DNA from: Phellopilus nigrolimitatus
Lineage: Eukaryota; Basidiomycota; Agaricomycetes; Hymenochaetales; Hymenochaetaceae
Reading direction: 5' to 3'
Assembly: GCA_021029095.1 (NCBI GenBank)
Contig: JAJOHG010000222.1
Coordinates: forward strand, 1-43,048
Length of the DNA stretch: 43,048 nucleotides
Numbering within the stretch: the first letter of the stretch is position 1; each line of letters opens with the position of its first letter. The translations under genes and the position numbers were made by a program. Of the stretch, positions 9,401-19,532 are shown one piece after another. The notes beneath the pieces are model-generated. The model saw only the letters and a program-made list of their open reading frames with translations. It did no database searches and had not been told where the DNA came from.

Positions 9401-12400
9401 TTTTGACCCCCACTTAATCCCAGACAATGCATACAACATGAGCGAAACTTTTGAATATGTGTGCGTAGACCCACCTGAGAGTAAGGCCCTTCTCACCGAC
9501 TTCGGTAAGATCACCAGCTTCCCATAGACCGAGGTCTCGCTCCAACGCACATTGCTTTAAAACTTGTTATAAAAATGAACGTGCTAAGCTTGATCTCTTC
9601 TCGCTCATTGAAGCATCTCCAACTTACCCTTTTTGTAACGTTCTTCATCATAAGGCTCTCCGAAAAGAATGTTTTCCTTTGGTAGAATTACGACTCAAGC
9701 ATCAGCATTAGGGAGTTAATAAGTAGAAGAGCGTACCCTGATCGTTTCATTTAACACCCAAGTCTCCTGAGGAGCGTACGCAATCCCAGCCTCTCGGGGT
9801 AGACTATACCACGAGCCGATGCCATGCGGTTTGTAATACATCTCTCCTAAAAGTGCCATCAAAAGGGAAGTCTAGAATAGGACTTAAGAGCTGGAAGTCT
9901 ATCACGGCCAGTAAGCTACCCTGCGCACCTTTCCAGAGGCAGTCGGTCCAACGATGAGGTTGATATGACCGCGCTGGAAAGTGACCTCATCGTCGAACCG
10001 GAGGTGAAACTGCTTGCGAGCGTGATGTCTCCTCGGTTCGGTGGACTCCTCGTGTTTAAAAGAATCCCAGGAGAACGTGCAGGCTTTAAAGCCGATCGTA
10101 TCATTGCCCGGTTGCTCAGAAGTAATAGCCTGTTCTCCTTCACCAAGTTGTTCGAGCAATGCGTTGCCTTCGCTGAGGAGTTCGGTCTACGATGGAGAAT
10201 ATATCTGAGATCCAAGCTGGGTATTTAAAAGAGATACACACTTACGGAGTTCAAGAAATTGTTGTAGCGGTCGTAAGAGACTTTGGCTATATGATGAAAG
10301 TTTAATACACCTACAGATGAGAACGGTCATGAGAAATGTAACAGTTTTCACCTCGCAATAATTCTGGGACTGTATACATGATACGCGCAAGTTGCTCCTC
10401 CATAATGCTGAAGACCTTTAAAGATTTGTTATTCAGCAACAGATCCACTTGCACTGGTTTCTCGGCGTACCATGAGCGCGGAGAATATACGAGACGCTGC
10501 ATTCCAGAAATTAGCAGAACAACAACTACAAAGTTTTAAGAATAACTTGCCTGAAAGACTGCCTTTCGTGATAAGCGTCTATAATAAAATTCCATCAGAG
10601 CAGAGCTAATTCCAAAAAATAAACACGAACGTAAAGGGAGAGCACGGTCAATTTTGCGAAGAGCGGGATGATCTGATTCGTAGAATTCATTGCAACCTCG
10701 AAGAACTTGAAGCGCCTGATCTTAGAGAGCTCCTTGTCGCGGCTGCGGGCTAGTTGCTTGAGTATATACGACTCCCAGGAGAAAAGTTTGATCATTCGAA
10801 GTATACCGAGCGCTTTTCCGCATTTGTTCAATCAGATTTTTATTCTTTTTCTTTCGTAGAATACGTTGTAAGGAGGCCATGGGGGATGCTCACATTCCGT
10901 TACTGCCTGCACGCGCTTGTCCGTCTGCAATTGGGCGGCGCGAGTCAATAGATGCTCTGAATGATCAAGAAGGAAGATGTTACCGTGCCCATCTTCATTC
11001 GCTGCACGTTTGCCATGAGCTTCGCCAGGTACATCGGGACAGGCGAGCAGACGATCATAACGGCCAATCCGACGAACGCACTATAAGCGCAAGCAACAGT
11101 TCAGTCGATGATCGCGACAGATTACAGTCAAGATAAAAATTGGGAAGACGTTTACCTCCAGCCCAATAAACTGTATAAGAAAATGACAGAGACAACAAGC
11201 TGCAAAACCGCAGCCGCTGAATCACATAAAAACAGACGTCAGTTCGTACACACTCTTGCTTTCGCTCTCGCTGAGATATGATGCACGCACGAAAGGAGAC
11301 TATATAGTAAGTATTTTGGATCGCCCCCATATCAGTCGTGATCAAGTTGTTGATCTTTCCGACGAGGTGGCCCGTCTTTTCCTTCACATGTCCGCCCTCT
11401 GGTACGGGTTCCGTGTCGCTCGCAGCCGCCGTTGTCGTCGCCACATCCTCCGAGTCCGCAGGTGTCTCTGCATCCGTGGTCGCGGGTTCCACAGACGCCT
11501 GTGGGCTTGTGTCCGCACCTTTCTTAGTATCCTTTTCTTTAGGCCCATCCTTCTCGTTGTCGAGCGCGTCGCTCTTCAGCCGGATCCGCAGCGCGTGATG
11601 GAAGACGAGGTACGTGAAAACGCTCGTGGCCTCCACCATCGTACGCGCCTGCAGAGTACTATTAGTATCTACGTAACGCTAAATAGAAAAGGAAAAGCTA
11701 ATCTCACGGCGTCGAAGAGGACTTGCGTGAAGAGACCTGCGGAGAGTATGGGCCCGATCGTAAGCACCAGGATCCACACCCACGGGCGTAGTCCCATCGG
11801 CGGAGTCCCCGTCTCGAGATATCTAAAAATCAATCGATATCATTTCGCTTGCACATTCGATGACCCAAACCAGCACGCACAAGAGCAAATTCTTCATACC
11901 GTACGGACTTGCAAACTCAGTGAGGGCGTGTAGGGACATCCAGAGCGTCATGAACGCGTAGTCCTTTCCCCACAATTTCGCTACACCCCAGAGGACGTGT
12001 CGATTCCCAACCTGTGAGTCCATCGGGTCCATTGCCTCCAGCGCCCGCTGCCCGAGCGCCTCGATCCGCTCGCGCGCAGGCAACCGCGGCATGTCCGCAA
12101 CTGTAATGTCCGGCACACGGTACGCATAGAACACAATCTTGTCGAGATAGGAATATGTGTAGCGCGACAGCAGGCTCACGGTGTCTTCTTGACTTGGCTC
12201 GTCCTGTATTTTCGTCAGTACAGAAAACAAACCGGGTGAAGATTCGAAAAGTGACAGTACCTCGGGCGTCAAGGGCCGGAAAGGGCGCGGCATGATCAAT
12301 GGGACGATAACGCCTGCAAAGGCGAGCAGGGAGAGCCGCGCCCAGGTGACAGGGTCCGAAGCGGAGTCGAATGGCGTCGAGGTCAACGTCGCGTACGGCC

Positions 12401-12955
12401 ATGCGTCCAGAACGAAATAGACTATAAATTCGACCAGCAGAAGGAGAGCCAGCTGCAGCGACACCACATCCCTCCATCTATGTGTTGCTACGACAGACAA
12501 TGTAGCCAAGAATAAAGTATAAATCTTTAGGGGAAAGCATTTACAATTAAAAGGAAAGCGCGATCTACAGATACTGTAAGACGCACATAGAACGGCGGTT
12601 GATAAAATCGCGCGCTTGAACCTTGACCGGCGCTAAGTTCGAAGACCTCTAGCGATAACAACGCAAGTACCGCAATTAGCCTAACAAGTCTGAACAGTGT
12701 AATGGCCAAGCCGTCCAGTTCCTTTATAGCATCTCTCAGATTTTGGACTTTGCTACCATCGACCGTCGATGCAGATGCTTTGTGATCCGGAGCCTTGCCA
12801 TTAAGCGCATCGCTCGAATGGTTCCAGTGAAAGTTCAGTCGTTTTATAGAGACATGCACAAGAGACAAGACCGCGAACACAAGAGGGGAAAACAGGAGAG
12901 CCTCACGCGTCCAGGAGGTGCCGTGCAGCAAATGCACAGTCATAACCATCACCAT
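6420..12955 (-). CDS. Full-length ABCC-type ABC transporter (MRP/YOR1-like), intact
   Basis: Minus-strand gene with over twenty exons and roughly 1,400-1,500 residues. Order: N-terminal membrane segments (12955-11830), a charged linker rich in Thr, Ala, Glu and Asp (about 11540-11390), TMD1 (to about 10250), NBD1, TMD2 (8900-7700), NBD2. NBD1 has Walker A GPTASGKTS (split by an intron at 9930), signature [15 protein letters not shown], Walker B IILLDDV and H-loop VTHN. NBD2 has Walker A VGRTGAGKSS, signature FSMGQRQ, Walker B LLILDEAT and H-loop IAHR. Two motif cores sit on microexons: 13 nt at 9400-9412 and 18 nt at 7311-7328. The last exons are 7393-7455, 6777-7256, 6607-6719 and 6420-6557. 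The family exports conjugates and toxic compounds by ATP hydrolysis. The start is uncertain: ATG at 12955 follows an open frame to a stop near 13010, so an upstream exon is possible. Confidence 0.9.
7311..7328 (-). other. 18-nt microexon encoding the Walker A core of NBD2
   Basis: Exon upstream ends GGAATTG before GTTAGT; this exon reads TCGGAAGAACTGGTGCTG; the next exon begins GAAAGTCC after CTGCAG. Joined in frame they give GIVGRTGAGKSS. Both flanking introns are short with GT-AG ends. Skipping the exon removes six codons in frame and deletes most of the phosphate-binding loop. Confidence 0.85.
9400..9412 (-). other. 13-nt microexon encoding the ABC signature core of NBD1
   Basis: The upstream exon ends CTTACTCTCAG before GTGGGT, this exon reads TGGGGGTCAAAAG, and the next begins GCACGCGTAACG after AATCAG. 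The join yields [17 protein letters not shown], the expected signature of NBD1. Thirteen bases is not a multiple of three, so skipping would shift the frame. Confidence 0.82.
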
Positions 12956-13507
12956 GCCTTTGCCTTCTTCAACTTGCTGTAGTCGTAGTCGGCAGTCAAG
13001 GAGAAAAGAATGTCAGTTCTTGCAGACGTGTTATTTTATACGAAGCGTGATATGAGATTACTAGTGGGCGCGCGATGTTAATTGTCGAGTCAGACTGATC
13101 AAAACACTCGCACGCGGTTCGCCAGAAGCCTAACGCGTCTCTTTGATAAGAAAGCTACACCTGATGGCCCTGACCGCGCCTGACGAAAATAACATCTGAA
13201 TGGTTGCCAACTTGTCACGGTCTTTGACTCAGAACCGCCGCTGCGGAATGTCCAGTGCGTCCTTCTACGTTCCACCATCCTACCATATTTCGGGCCATCC
13301 AAGTCTCGTGCCTTTTACTCCTTGTATTGTATTGTCTTACTTTACTTTGCACAGATCTAATGTGATCATTTAAAGGCTCAACAGAAACCGAATTTGAAGT
13401 TTTGCGGACTTAACCAACATGATGGACCACATAGGGCTCGATTCCTTGAGATAGTTTAGGACATGCGTCGGTGAGTGCATTGAGCAAAGATTGGGCATGA
13501 GTACTCC
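12956..13507. promoter_or_regulatory. Upstream region of the ABC transporter gene
   Basis: About 550 bases between the proposed ABC start and the inverted-repeat element. An open frame runs upstream of the ATG for about 20 codons to a TGA near 13010, which leaves room for an unrecognised 5' exon. No recognisable protein domain is present. It should contain the transporter promoter, but I see no distinctive element. Confidence 0.4.
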
Positions 13508-13676
13508 CAGTGAAAAGTCACTCGGGTAAAATCGAGTGAGATCGAGTGATTTCAGACTAATCGACCTGGTCCGATATCACAATATATTTTTTGAATACAA
13601 CGATACGTTTCTTGCCAGATCGATTAGTCTGAAATCACTCGATCTTACTCGATTTCACCCGAGTGACTTTTCACTG
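13508..13676. mobile_element. MITE-like element with about 62-bp terminal inverted repeats
   Basis: The left arm (13508-13569) and the reverse complement of the right arm (13615-13676) match over about 62 bases with three single-base differences. Each arm begins CAGTGAAAAGTCACTCGGGT. The centre is about 45 AT-rich bases with no reading frame. The 169-bp total, long near-perfect arms and lack of coding capacity fit a miniature inverted-repeat transposable element. No clear target-site duplication is visible: the flanks read GTACTCC and AATGTG. The arms also contain internal ATCGAGTGA-type echoes. It lies between the ABC transporter promoter and the epoxide hydrolase 3' end. A regulatory hairpin is a less likely alternative. 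Confidence 0.75.
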
Positions 13677-13699
13677 AATGTGAAAGCTGAGTTGATTAC

Positions 13700-14990
13700 T
13701 CATTCAAAAGACTGACATATAATATACAATATACGTTCCGTACATTGCAGTGCATATTTACTTATAAATTCAAGCTTTAAGTCCATTTCCAGCTCTGCGT
13801 TTACCTTGTCTGGAGCAGCGAACAAAATCCAGTGGTCCGTATCAGATTCGGCCAATGTCAGCTTACAAACGAACGTCTTCGTCGCAGCCTTGCTCTGTTC
13901 CGCGGGGCTTGTCGGGTCCTTCAACGCGGCTCCGAAGAATACAAGCTTGTTAATGAAATATTTGTCTTTTTGGATCTCTAGATCCGATTGAAAGCGTTAA
14001 TCAGAGCGCGCATGAATAAGAAATTTAAGTTTGTTGTGTAACGCTTGCCTGCATCGTCCTTCGGTGTATGATTTTGTACAAAGGCCTTGTACCAGCATAG
14101 CGAAGCTGAGAACCCCCCCTCTCAAAAGAATCGCTTTACCTGTAGCTCTTGTCTATGAAATGACGTGAAGGGAAATGGGAGAAGAATGAACGCGACGATA
14201 CATGCCTCATCTGAAATGTAAGAAACGGTCTCCGTGGTTCTGTCTGATAGAAGCCATTCCTCCAGTGCGCCTTCAACGCAGAAGTTATCGCGCATGACAA
14301 GATGATCTTTAGCAAAGAAGACTGATATGAATGAGTCGTACTAGTACAAAACAACGGGATCATGTCAGACGTGAGAACGGATATCGAGGCGATCGCGCAT
14401 ACATACGTGAACCTCAATAACCTTCGCTGCTCTCTCCGTCTCGAAGAACTTCCAGCACCCAAAGCGCGTATATCCATGTTTCTCCTTACTGGCAGCGTTG
14501 ACTGCATCGATGTCGAATGTTCCAGAGGCTACAGGTGGAAAGAAGGGGGTGGCGAAGAACGCGAAAGCCTCGAAACGTTCTGCATAATAGTTCGCCAGGC
14601 GGGAGTTTAAGCCACATGCCCTGAAGAAACAAATAATTCAACCATTTGACACTGAAGGGGTGTTGCGTGCTTACCAGTCGTGCGCAATGGAAACAACCTT
14701 CTTAGCCTTCTCTGCGTCAAGGATCTCCACAATATCAGCCATCATCGGCTTCATGCGGTATTCTGTGGGGTCGGTTGGCTTGTCAGTCCCCGCATAACCC
14801 AAAAGATCGGGAGCAATGATCCCGTATCCCTTCTTCTGAAAGAACGCAGCAACAAACACCCAGTCAAGGGACGTCGACGGGAACCCGTGGAGAAGAAGGA
14901 GAGTGGGCTCACCGCCCACAGGGCAGAAGTATAGTAATGGTATGTGTAACCGCGGCTGGTCTTGAGGTCCTTGAAAGCATCTGAGTCCAT
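13700..14990 (-). pseudogene. Alpha/beta-hydrolase, soluble epoxide hydrolase type, with two apparent frameshifts
   Basis: Exons read on the minus strand: 14675-14990, 14407-14620, 14202-14340, a region from about 14149 to 14049, and 13700-13977. Family features are clear: oxyanion motif LLHGFPSTS, nucleophile Asp in AHDW (codon split by an intron), cap region YYAERF to FFETERA, CWYKAF, acid-site segment FFGAALKDP and catalytic His in TDHWILF. The enzyme would open epoxides with water to give diols, a usual partner of P450s. Two problems: SRGYTYHYY (from ATG 14988-14990) and FCPVGGEPTLL lie in different frames near 14930-14940. Near 14112-14118 a run of seven G (minus strand) separates the reading ILLRGG from FSASLCWYK. 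The intron after KDDA has a GC donor (14043-14048). If these are assembly errors the gene is intact; otherwise it is a young pseudogene. Confidence 0.75.
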
Positions 14991-15327
14991 AACGTGAGGG
15001 AGACTCTGAGAGGGTAGCGCGAAACTGCTTTCTGTGATCTCGTTGCACAGGCTACTTATGCATCTATCCCATGGGCAAACCCTAGGCTGTTGGTGTATTA
15101 ATTCAGGAGTCAGAACCGTAGTGTACGTTATTGTCAAGTGTACAAAAGATGGCTGCAGAAAGACAAGAAAAGGAGTTGTTCCACGTGCCGACGAATCGAC
15201 GCTCAGCGTGTTGCAACTGCAAAAACTTGAAGACGGCTTTCATGTAGCCCATCAAACCTGGTCTGCTTTTTCTTTTTCATTGAACACCGACTCGGCGGAT
15301 TACTTCTCGTACACAGTGTGGCTCGTA
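14991..15327. promoter_or_regulatory. Shared divergent promoter region, epoxide hydrolase (minus) and flavin oxidoreductase (plus)
   Basis: The 337 bases between two divergent starts must hold both promoters. A CACGTG hexamer occurs at about 15182-15187 (CCACGTGCC), a possible bHLH or Cbf1-type site. No TATA box is convincing. The divergent layout suggests possible co-regulation of the two oxidative-metabolism genes, but the sequence alone does not prove it. Confidence 0.35.
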
Positions 15328-17069
15328 ATGGTTGGGAGTGACGACGCTGTGGGAGCTGGAGGTCTTGACATGAATGAGGTCCTCTCACCGATTACGCTCC
15401 CATGCGGCCGAACGCTCGCAAACAGACTTGTCAAAGTAAGCGCTTCGGTTTCTATCTATTTACTCCTGATTTAACGTACGTTTTGGATCGAGTTATAGGC
15501 TGCGATGTACGAGCACCTCGCTCCGCTGCTTGGTGGACCACCGACAGCAGCGCACCATGCGCTCTACGCGGTATGGGCGCGCGGCGGCTGGGGCATGATC
15601 GTTACTGGCAACGTGCAGGTCTCGCGTCGCCACCTCACACTAGGTGCGGACATGATTGTCCCCGAGAAGCTCACATACGAAGACGAGGAAAAGTTCAGGA
15701 AGCTGGCGTGCGCGATGAAGGGAAAGCAGGCGGGAGGGGGAGACGTGGGCAATGACGATGACACTCGAGGGAGCAAGCTCCCCCTCGCGATCATGCAGCT
15801 CAATCACTCTGGGCGGCAGTCCCCCAACATCGTCGGCGGGCGCTGGCCTTATTTCCAACCGCTGCTGTCTGCGAGTGCAACGCGCGTTGGCGCGTCGGCG
15901 ACACGCAAGGAGAATTTGCTGTCCCGCGTCGCGTACGCTCTGCTTTTCCAGACGGCTCGTGCCATGTCTGTGGAGGATATAGCGGATGTGGTGGGTGGCT
16001 TCGTGCGCGGGGCACGGCTGGCGTTGGCGAGCGGGTTCGATGGAATACAGATCCACGCTGCACACGGGTGTGCGCATTTACTTTGTCTCTGAAATGTGTC
16101 AATTACGAGCTAACAAATACTGCATTGGATTTATTTCTTCATGTAGATCTAATCGCACAGTTTATATCGCGAAGGACGAATCTCCGCACGGATGCATACA
16201 GTGCCCCAGTGGCTCTGTTGCGCGAGATCGTCTATGCCGTCCGTGCGGCCGTTCCCAGAACTTTCGTGGTGGGCATCAAGCTGAACGCGGCGGACTACGT
16301 CTCTGGCGGCCTGCACGAGGAGGATGGGCGTGCGCACCTTGCAGAGATAGCTGGCTGGGAATGGGAAGGCGCAGGCGTTGATTTCATCGAAGTCAGTGGC
16401 GGCGATTACGAGTCGCCTGGTAAGCCATTGACCTATCTGTTTTCTCGCGTAAGAAACATTTATCAGCAGTGAAAAGAATTCATGCAGGACTCATCGCCGC
16501 GCCAGGCGTTCTTCGAATCGTTCGCGCGCGTGGCCATGGACGCCGTCCGCCGCCCGGCGGCCAGCCCTAGACAGCCTTCTGGGCAGTCACACACAAAGGC
16601 TCCCCCGCTTATCATGCTGACAGGCGGCCTACGCACGCGTGCCCAGTTCGCCCTTGTCCTCAAAAGCAAGCACGCAGACCTCCTCGGCCTCGCGCGCCTC
16701 GCGACTCTGCAGCCTGACTTGCCCAACTTTCTCCTCGAGCACCAACTCGTCTCAGGAATAGGCGTCGCAGAGAGACAACCACCCAAAGGTTGCTCTGTGC
16801 AAGACGTTTCGTGGGAGTGGGAGAGGCAGCCGACACCGGAGCCCCGCTCGCCGTCGTGGTGGCCGCGCATTGTTGGTGCGGGGATAGGTATGGCGTGGTA
16901 CGTCGTCGCGATACGTCGCCTCGCCCAGGGCAGTGTGTTGCCGTGTGGCAACAATTGGGTATTCGTTGTGCTGGAAATGTACTTTGGAAGCATACTCGAC
17001 GGGTCGGGGAAGACAATTTTGATTATGTGTTCGCTTGTGGCTGTATTATTATTTTGCATCATTGCATAG
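15328..17069 (+). CDS. NADH:flavin oxidoreductase, old-yellow-enzyme family, with hydrophobic C-terminal tail
   Basis: Four exons: 15328-15435, 15499-16069, 16147-16419 and 16477-17069, all joining in frame; the last acceptor is AAAAG at 16476. The product is about 515 residues with the FMN-binding TIM-barrel fold. Visible motifs: SPITLPCGR and NRLVKAAM near the N-terminus, GGWGMIVTGNVQV, LNHSGRQSP, the IHAAHGYLIAQF active-site strand, RTDAYS, and SSPRQAFFESFA, with MLTGGLRTR near the phosphate site. Such enzymes reduce activated C=C bonds using NAD(P)H. After the barrel comes a hydrophobic stretch (WPRIVGAGIGMAWYVVA) and a very hydrophobic end (ILIMCSLVAVLLFCIIA), so the protein may be membrane-tethered. 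ATG 15328 is chosen because it opens the first exon; an in-frame ATG at 15370 is an alternative. Its divergent neighbour is the epoxide hydrolase. Confidence 0.9.
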
Positions 17070-19532
17070 ACGTAGATATACATTGTTCATGAAAATAATT
17101 GGGACCACATTAATGTTGAAGTTGCTAAACACGATACGGCTCTTCACAATTTCATCAAGCAATGGGGAAAGAAAAGAGTGCAATGCTATTGCGTGGAAAA
17201 GCGAAATCAGCGCTAGTGCAGAAATGGTTGGAGCCTCACTAGTTTATTTTGAAGTAGCTGCAAGGAATTACATCAGCGATGCTTCGACTTGAGATAATGG
17301 ACGCCTTGCCGCCGTATTCCGGAGAAGTCTAGTAAGTATATCTGAAATGCAAACTGTTTCAAGTCTCAAATGAGCTCGAAGGGTTGGAAAAAATTGAGTC
17401 ATCTCAGTCCGACCGAGTCTGTCTGAGCTGTCTGATCCGCGCGAGGATCCCACTCGCGAAGATCGCAATTCCCAGCCAGTACTGGCCATCTACATCTCCG
17501 CATCCCGTTTCATGCTCTCCCGTATCGTCCAAGCCTCGCCTACGGAGACAGACCTCACGATCAATGAGCATCTCAAACCCGCAATGGGATCTCCCTAGAG
17601 TCCGTCTTCATATTTTGCATCACTCTGCCCCAGGGCGTCTTCTTTTTTTTCGTGGTTTGACGGACCACACCACGAGACCAACTGCGTTTTTCCACCTGGT
17701 CACGCTTCCCCCAGATCCGTGCACCGTCTCAGCAGCTAAGGTCTGCTCGGACGGGCGATGAAGAACTGCCCCCTGGTATGTGCTCCTTCGGGTTCTACTA
17801 GCGAACTAGTCGTAGGACGAGGCCCGGGGGAGTCGGCGCATGGCTCCCCCGATGCCGATATTCCAAGCCAGTTACGGCAAGGGCGGCATTTCGCAGAATG
17901 GATCGCTGTACGAGAGCCTTCTGCGGCCCGTGAGAGCAGCGGACGCCGATAGAGAGCAGAGAACGGGAGGGGTATGCAGACGACGTACCGGCCTTCCCCG
18001 CAGGAGGGAGGAATGCATCCAGACAGTCCAGTGACATCAGGTGAACAGAGAGACGTCTCCGCCTTCTCCGAAGAGGAGGGGGACTGTAGTGACTTGAGGA
18101 AGGAAAATACGTGCACCGAGTTCCTTTTATATAGGGATAGTGACCTTTGGTGGCTCTCGAGCCATCAACACGTTTATTGCTTTGATGCGCTTGGATCACC
18201 ATTTCTAGGCCACAGCGTTCCGTATTTGGCCTGAGCACAAAGGATTCGTAGCAACGCGTCCAGCCACATTCGACGGATAAGGAAAACAAGAGCGCCACAA
18301 AAGGAATCTAAGCGCTCGGCACGCCTTCGGCAAAATCAAAGCAACTCTCCGCGAATTTCGAGGGATCTTTTGTGCTTTGTGTTTGTGCTGTGTGCTGTAA
18401 CAGCCTCGTTTTAGTGACCAGAAATCAACATGAGCTTTGATTGGAAGCGAAGCTCCCACTTACCCCCCAAAAAGCTATCACGTGACAGTTTGCTGAGTGG
18501 CCCCTCCGTGAGAACTGATCATGTGCCATGTGCCGCAGGCCGTCTCCCTTCTCTTTCTTTCCCTCCCTCCGCAAAATCTGAACTCCTGAGCCTGATAAAT
18601 AATTCCTATTTTACTTACAAAGATTTATAAGGTCTGGCAAGAAAATACTTGGGTCTATGGGTCCCTGTAATGCATCACGTGACAACATACCTGTAGCGAT
18701 ACCTCTCAGAGTCCCATCCCCCGGCGCCGCCCGCCCATGGTGAAAGCTTGTCATGATGCCTGCTTTCGCATGGAGCATAAAAGAGCTCAGATTAAGCCTT
18801 AGTCACACACGCTTCGCTAACATGTGGGGGCCCCATATATCCAATCCATGTTTCTTGACATGGGTCAAAAACTACATTCTTCGTTTTACGCCACGAAGGT
18901 CGTCTTTTAGATGGGATGCACTTTCGACTTTTCCCGTTGATCGTAAGTCTTCTTGCGACAATATGTCATAATCCCGCCTATTTGTCTGAAACGAATGGAA
19001 TAAAATCTTTCAAAATCGCTCGGTGGAACTACGGACTATCGCGTCTTGTCGAAGTAAACCTCTTTTGATGGAGCTGGGAATCTGTTGCACATTTCAGATG
19101 TAACCGTCAAGTTTTATCTCAGGTGTGGGTCTCTTTGTGTTAAGATATCCAAATACTCCGAGGGTGGCAAGTCAAATACATACCAACTGCATTGATAGAA
19201 GCTGACTAGCGCAGACGAGTGGTGTGCGAGACGCGGACGCCACGTGCGCGTCGATACGGCGCGACATTCAATGATTCACGTTGACGCGTTGACGCGGCAT
19301 GCTACTAAGTCATCCGCACCACTCGGAGTCTCCTACTTCAGAACATTGCTCTAGTCATCAAAACTCATGCTAGTAAAAAAGCAGTGTGAAGAAATCAGCT
19401 TCTTTTCGGTGTGCTCGGGTTTCAATACCGCCTTGCGGGGAGTATAACTTGTAGTGATGTATCAGGCAAAAGAGCCGGCTCGAGCACCACTCTCCTCGAG
19501 CAAGTACGATTCCCCATACCGCCGTCTCCAGA
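17070..19532. other. Long interval with no gene I can identify
   Basis: About 2.5 kb. Open frames of 60-125 codons occur on both strands between 17268 and 18500, for example a minus-strand frame from 18116 to 17736 and a plus-strand frame at 17384-17761. They overlap each other, lack recognisable domains and have no clear splicing partners. Bases 17400-18100 are richer in GC than their surroundings, so an unrecognised small gene is possible. From 18400 onward it looks like the AKR upstream region, including two TCACGTGA sites (separate entry). Bases 17080-17300 and 18850-19400 hold nothing I recognise. Confidence 0.5.
18478..18682. promoter_or_regulatory. Pair of TCACGTGA palindromes
   Basis: TCACGTGA occurs at 18478-18485 and again at 18675-18682, about 190 bases apart; both extend to ATCACGTGACA. 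CACGTG is the core recognised by fungal bHLH factors of the Cbf1/Pho4 type. They lie 0.85-1.05 kb before the AKR start. The function is inferred only from the motif and the spacing of two identical sites. Confidence 0.35.

Noticed and set aside
1445..17069. Secondary-metabolite biosynthetic gene cluster
   Set aside because: No polyketide, peptide or terpene synthase and no Zn2Cys6 regulator are present in the window.
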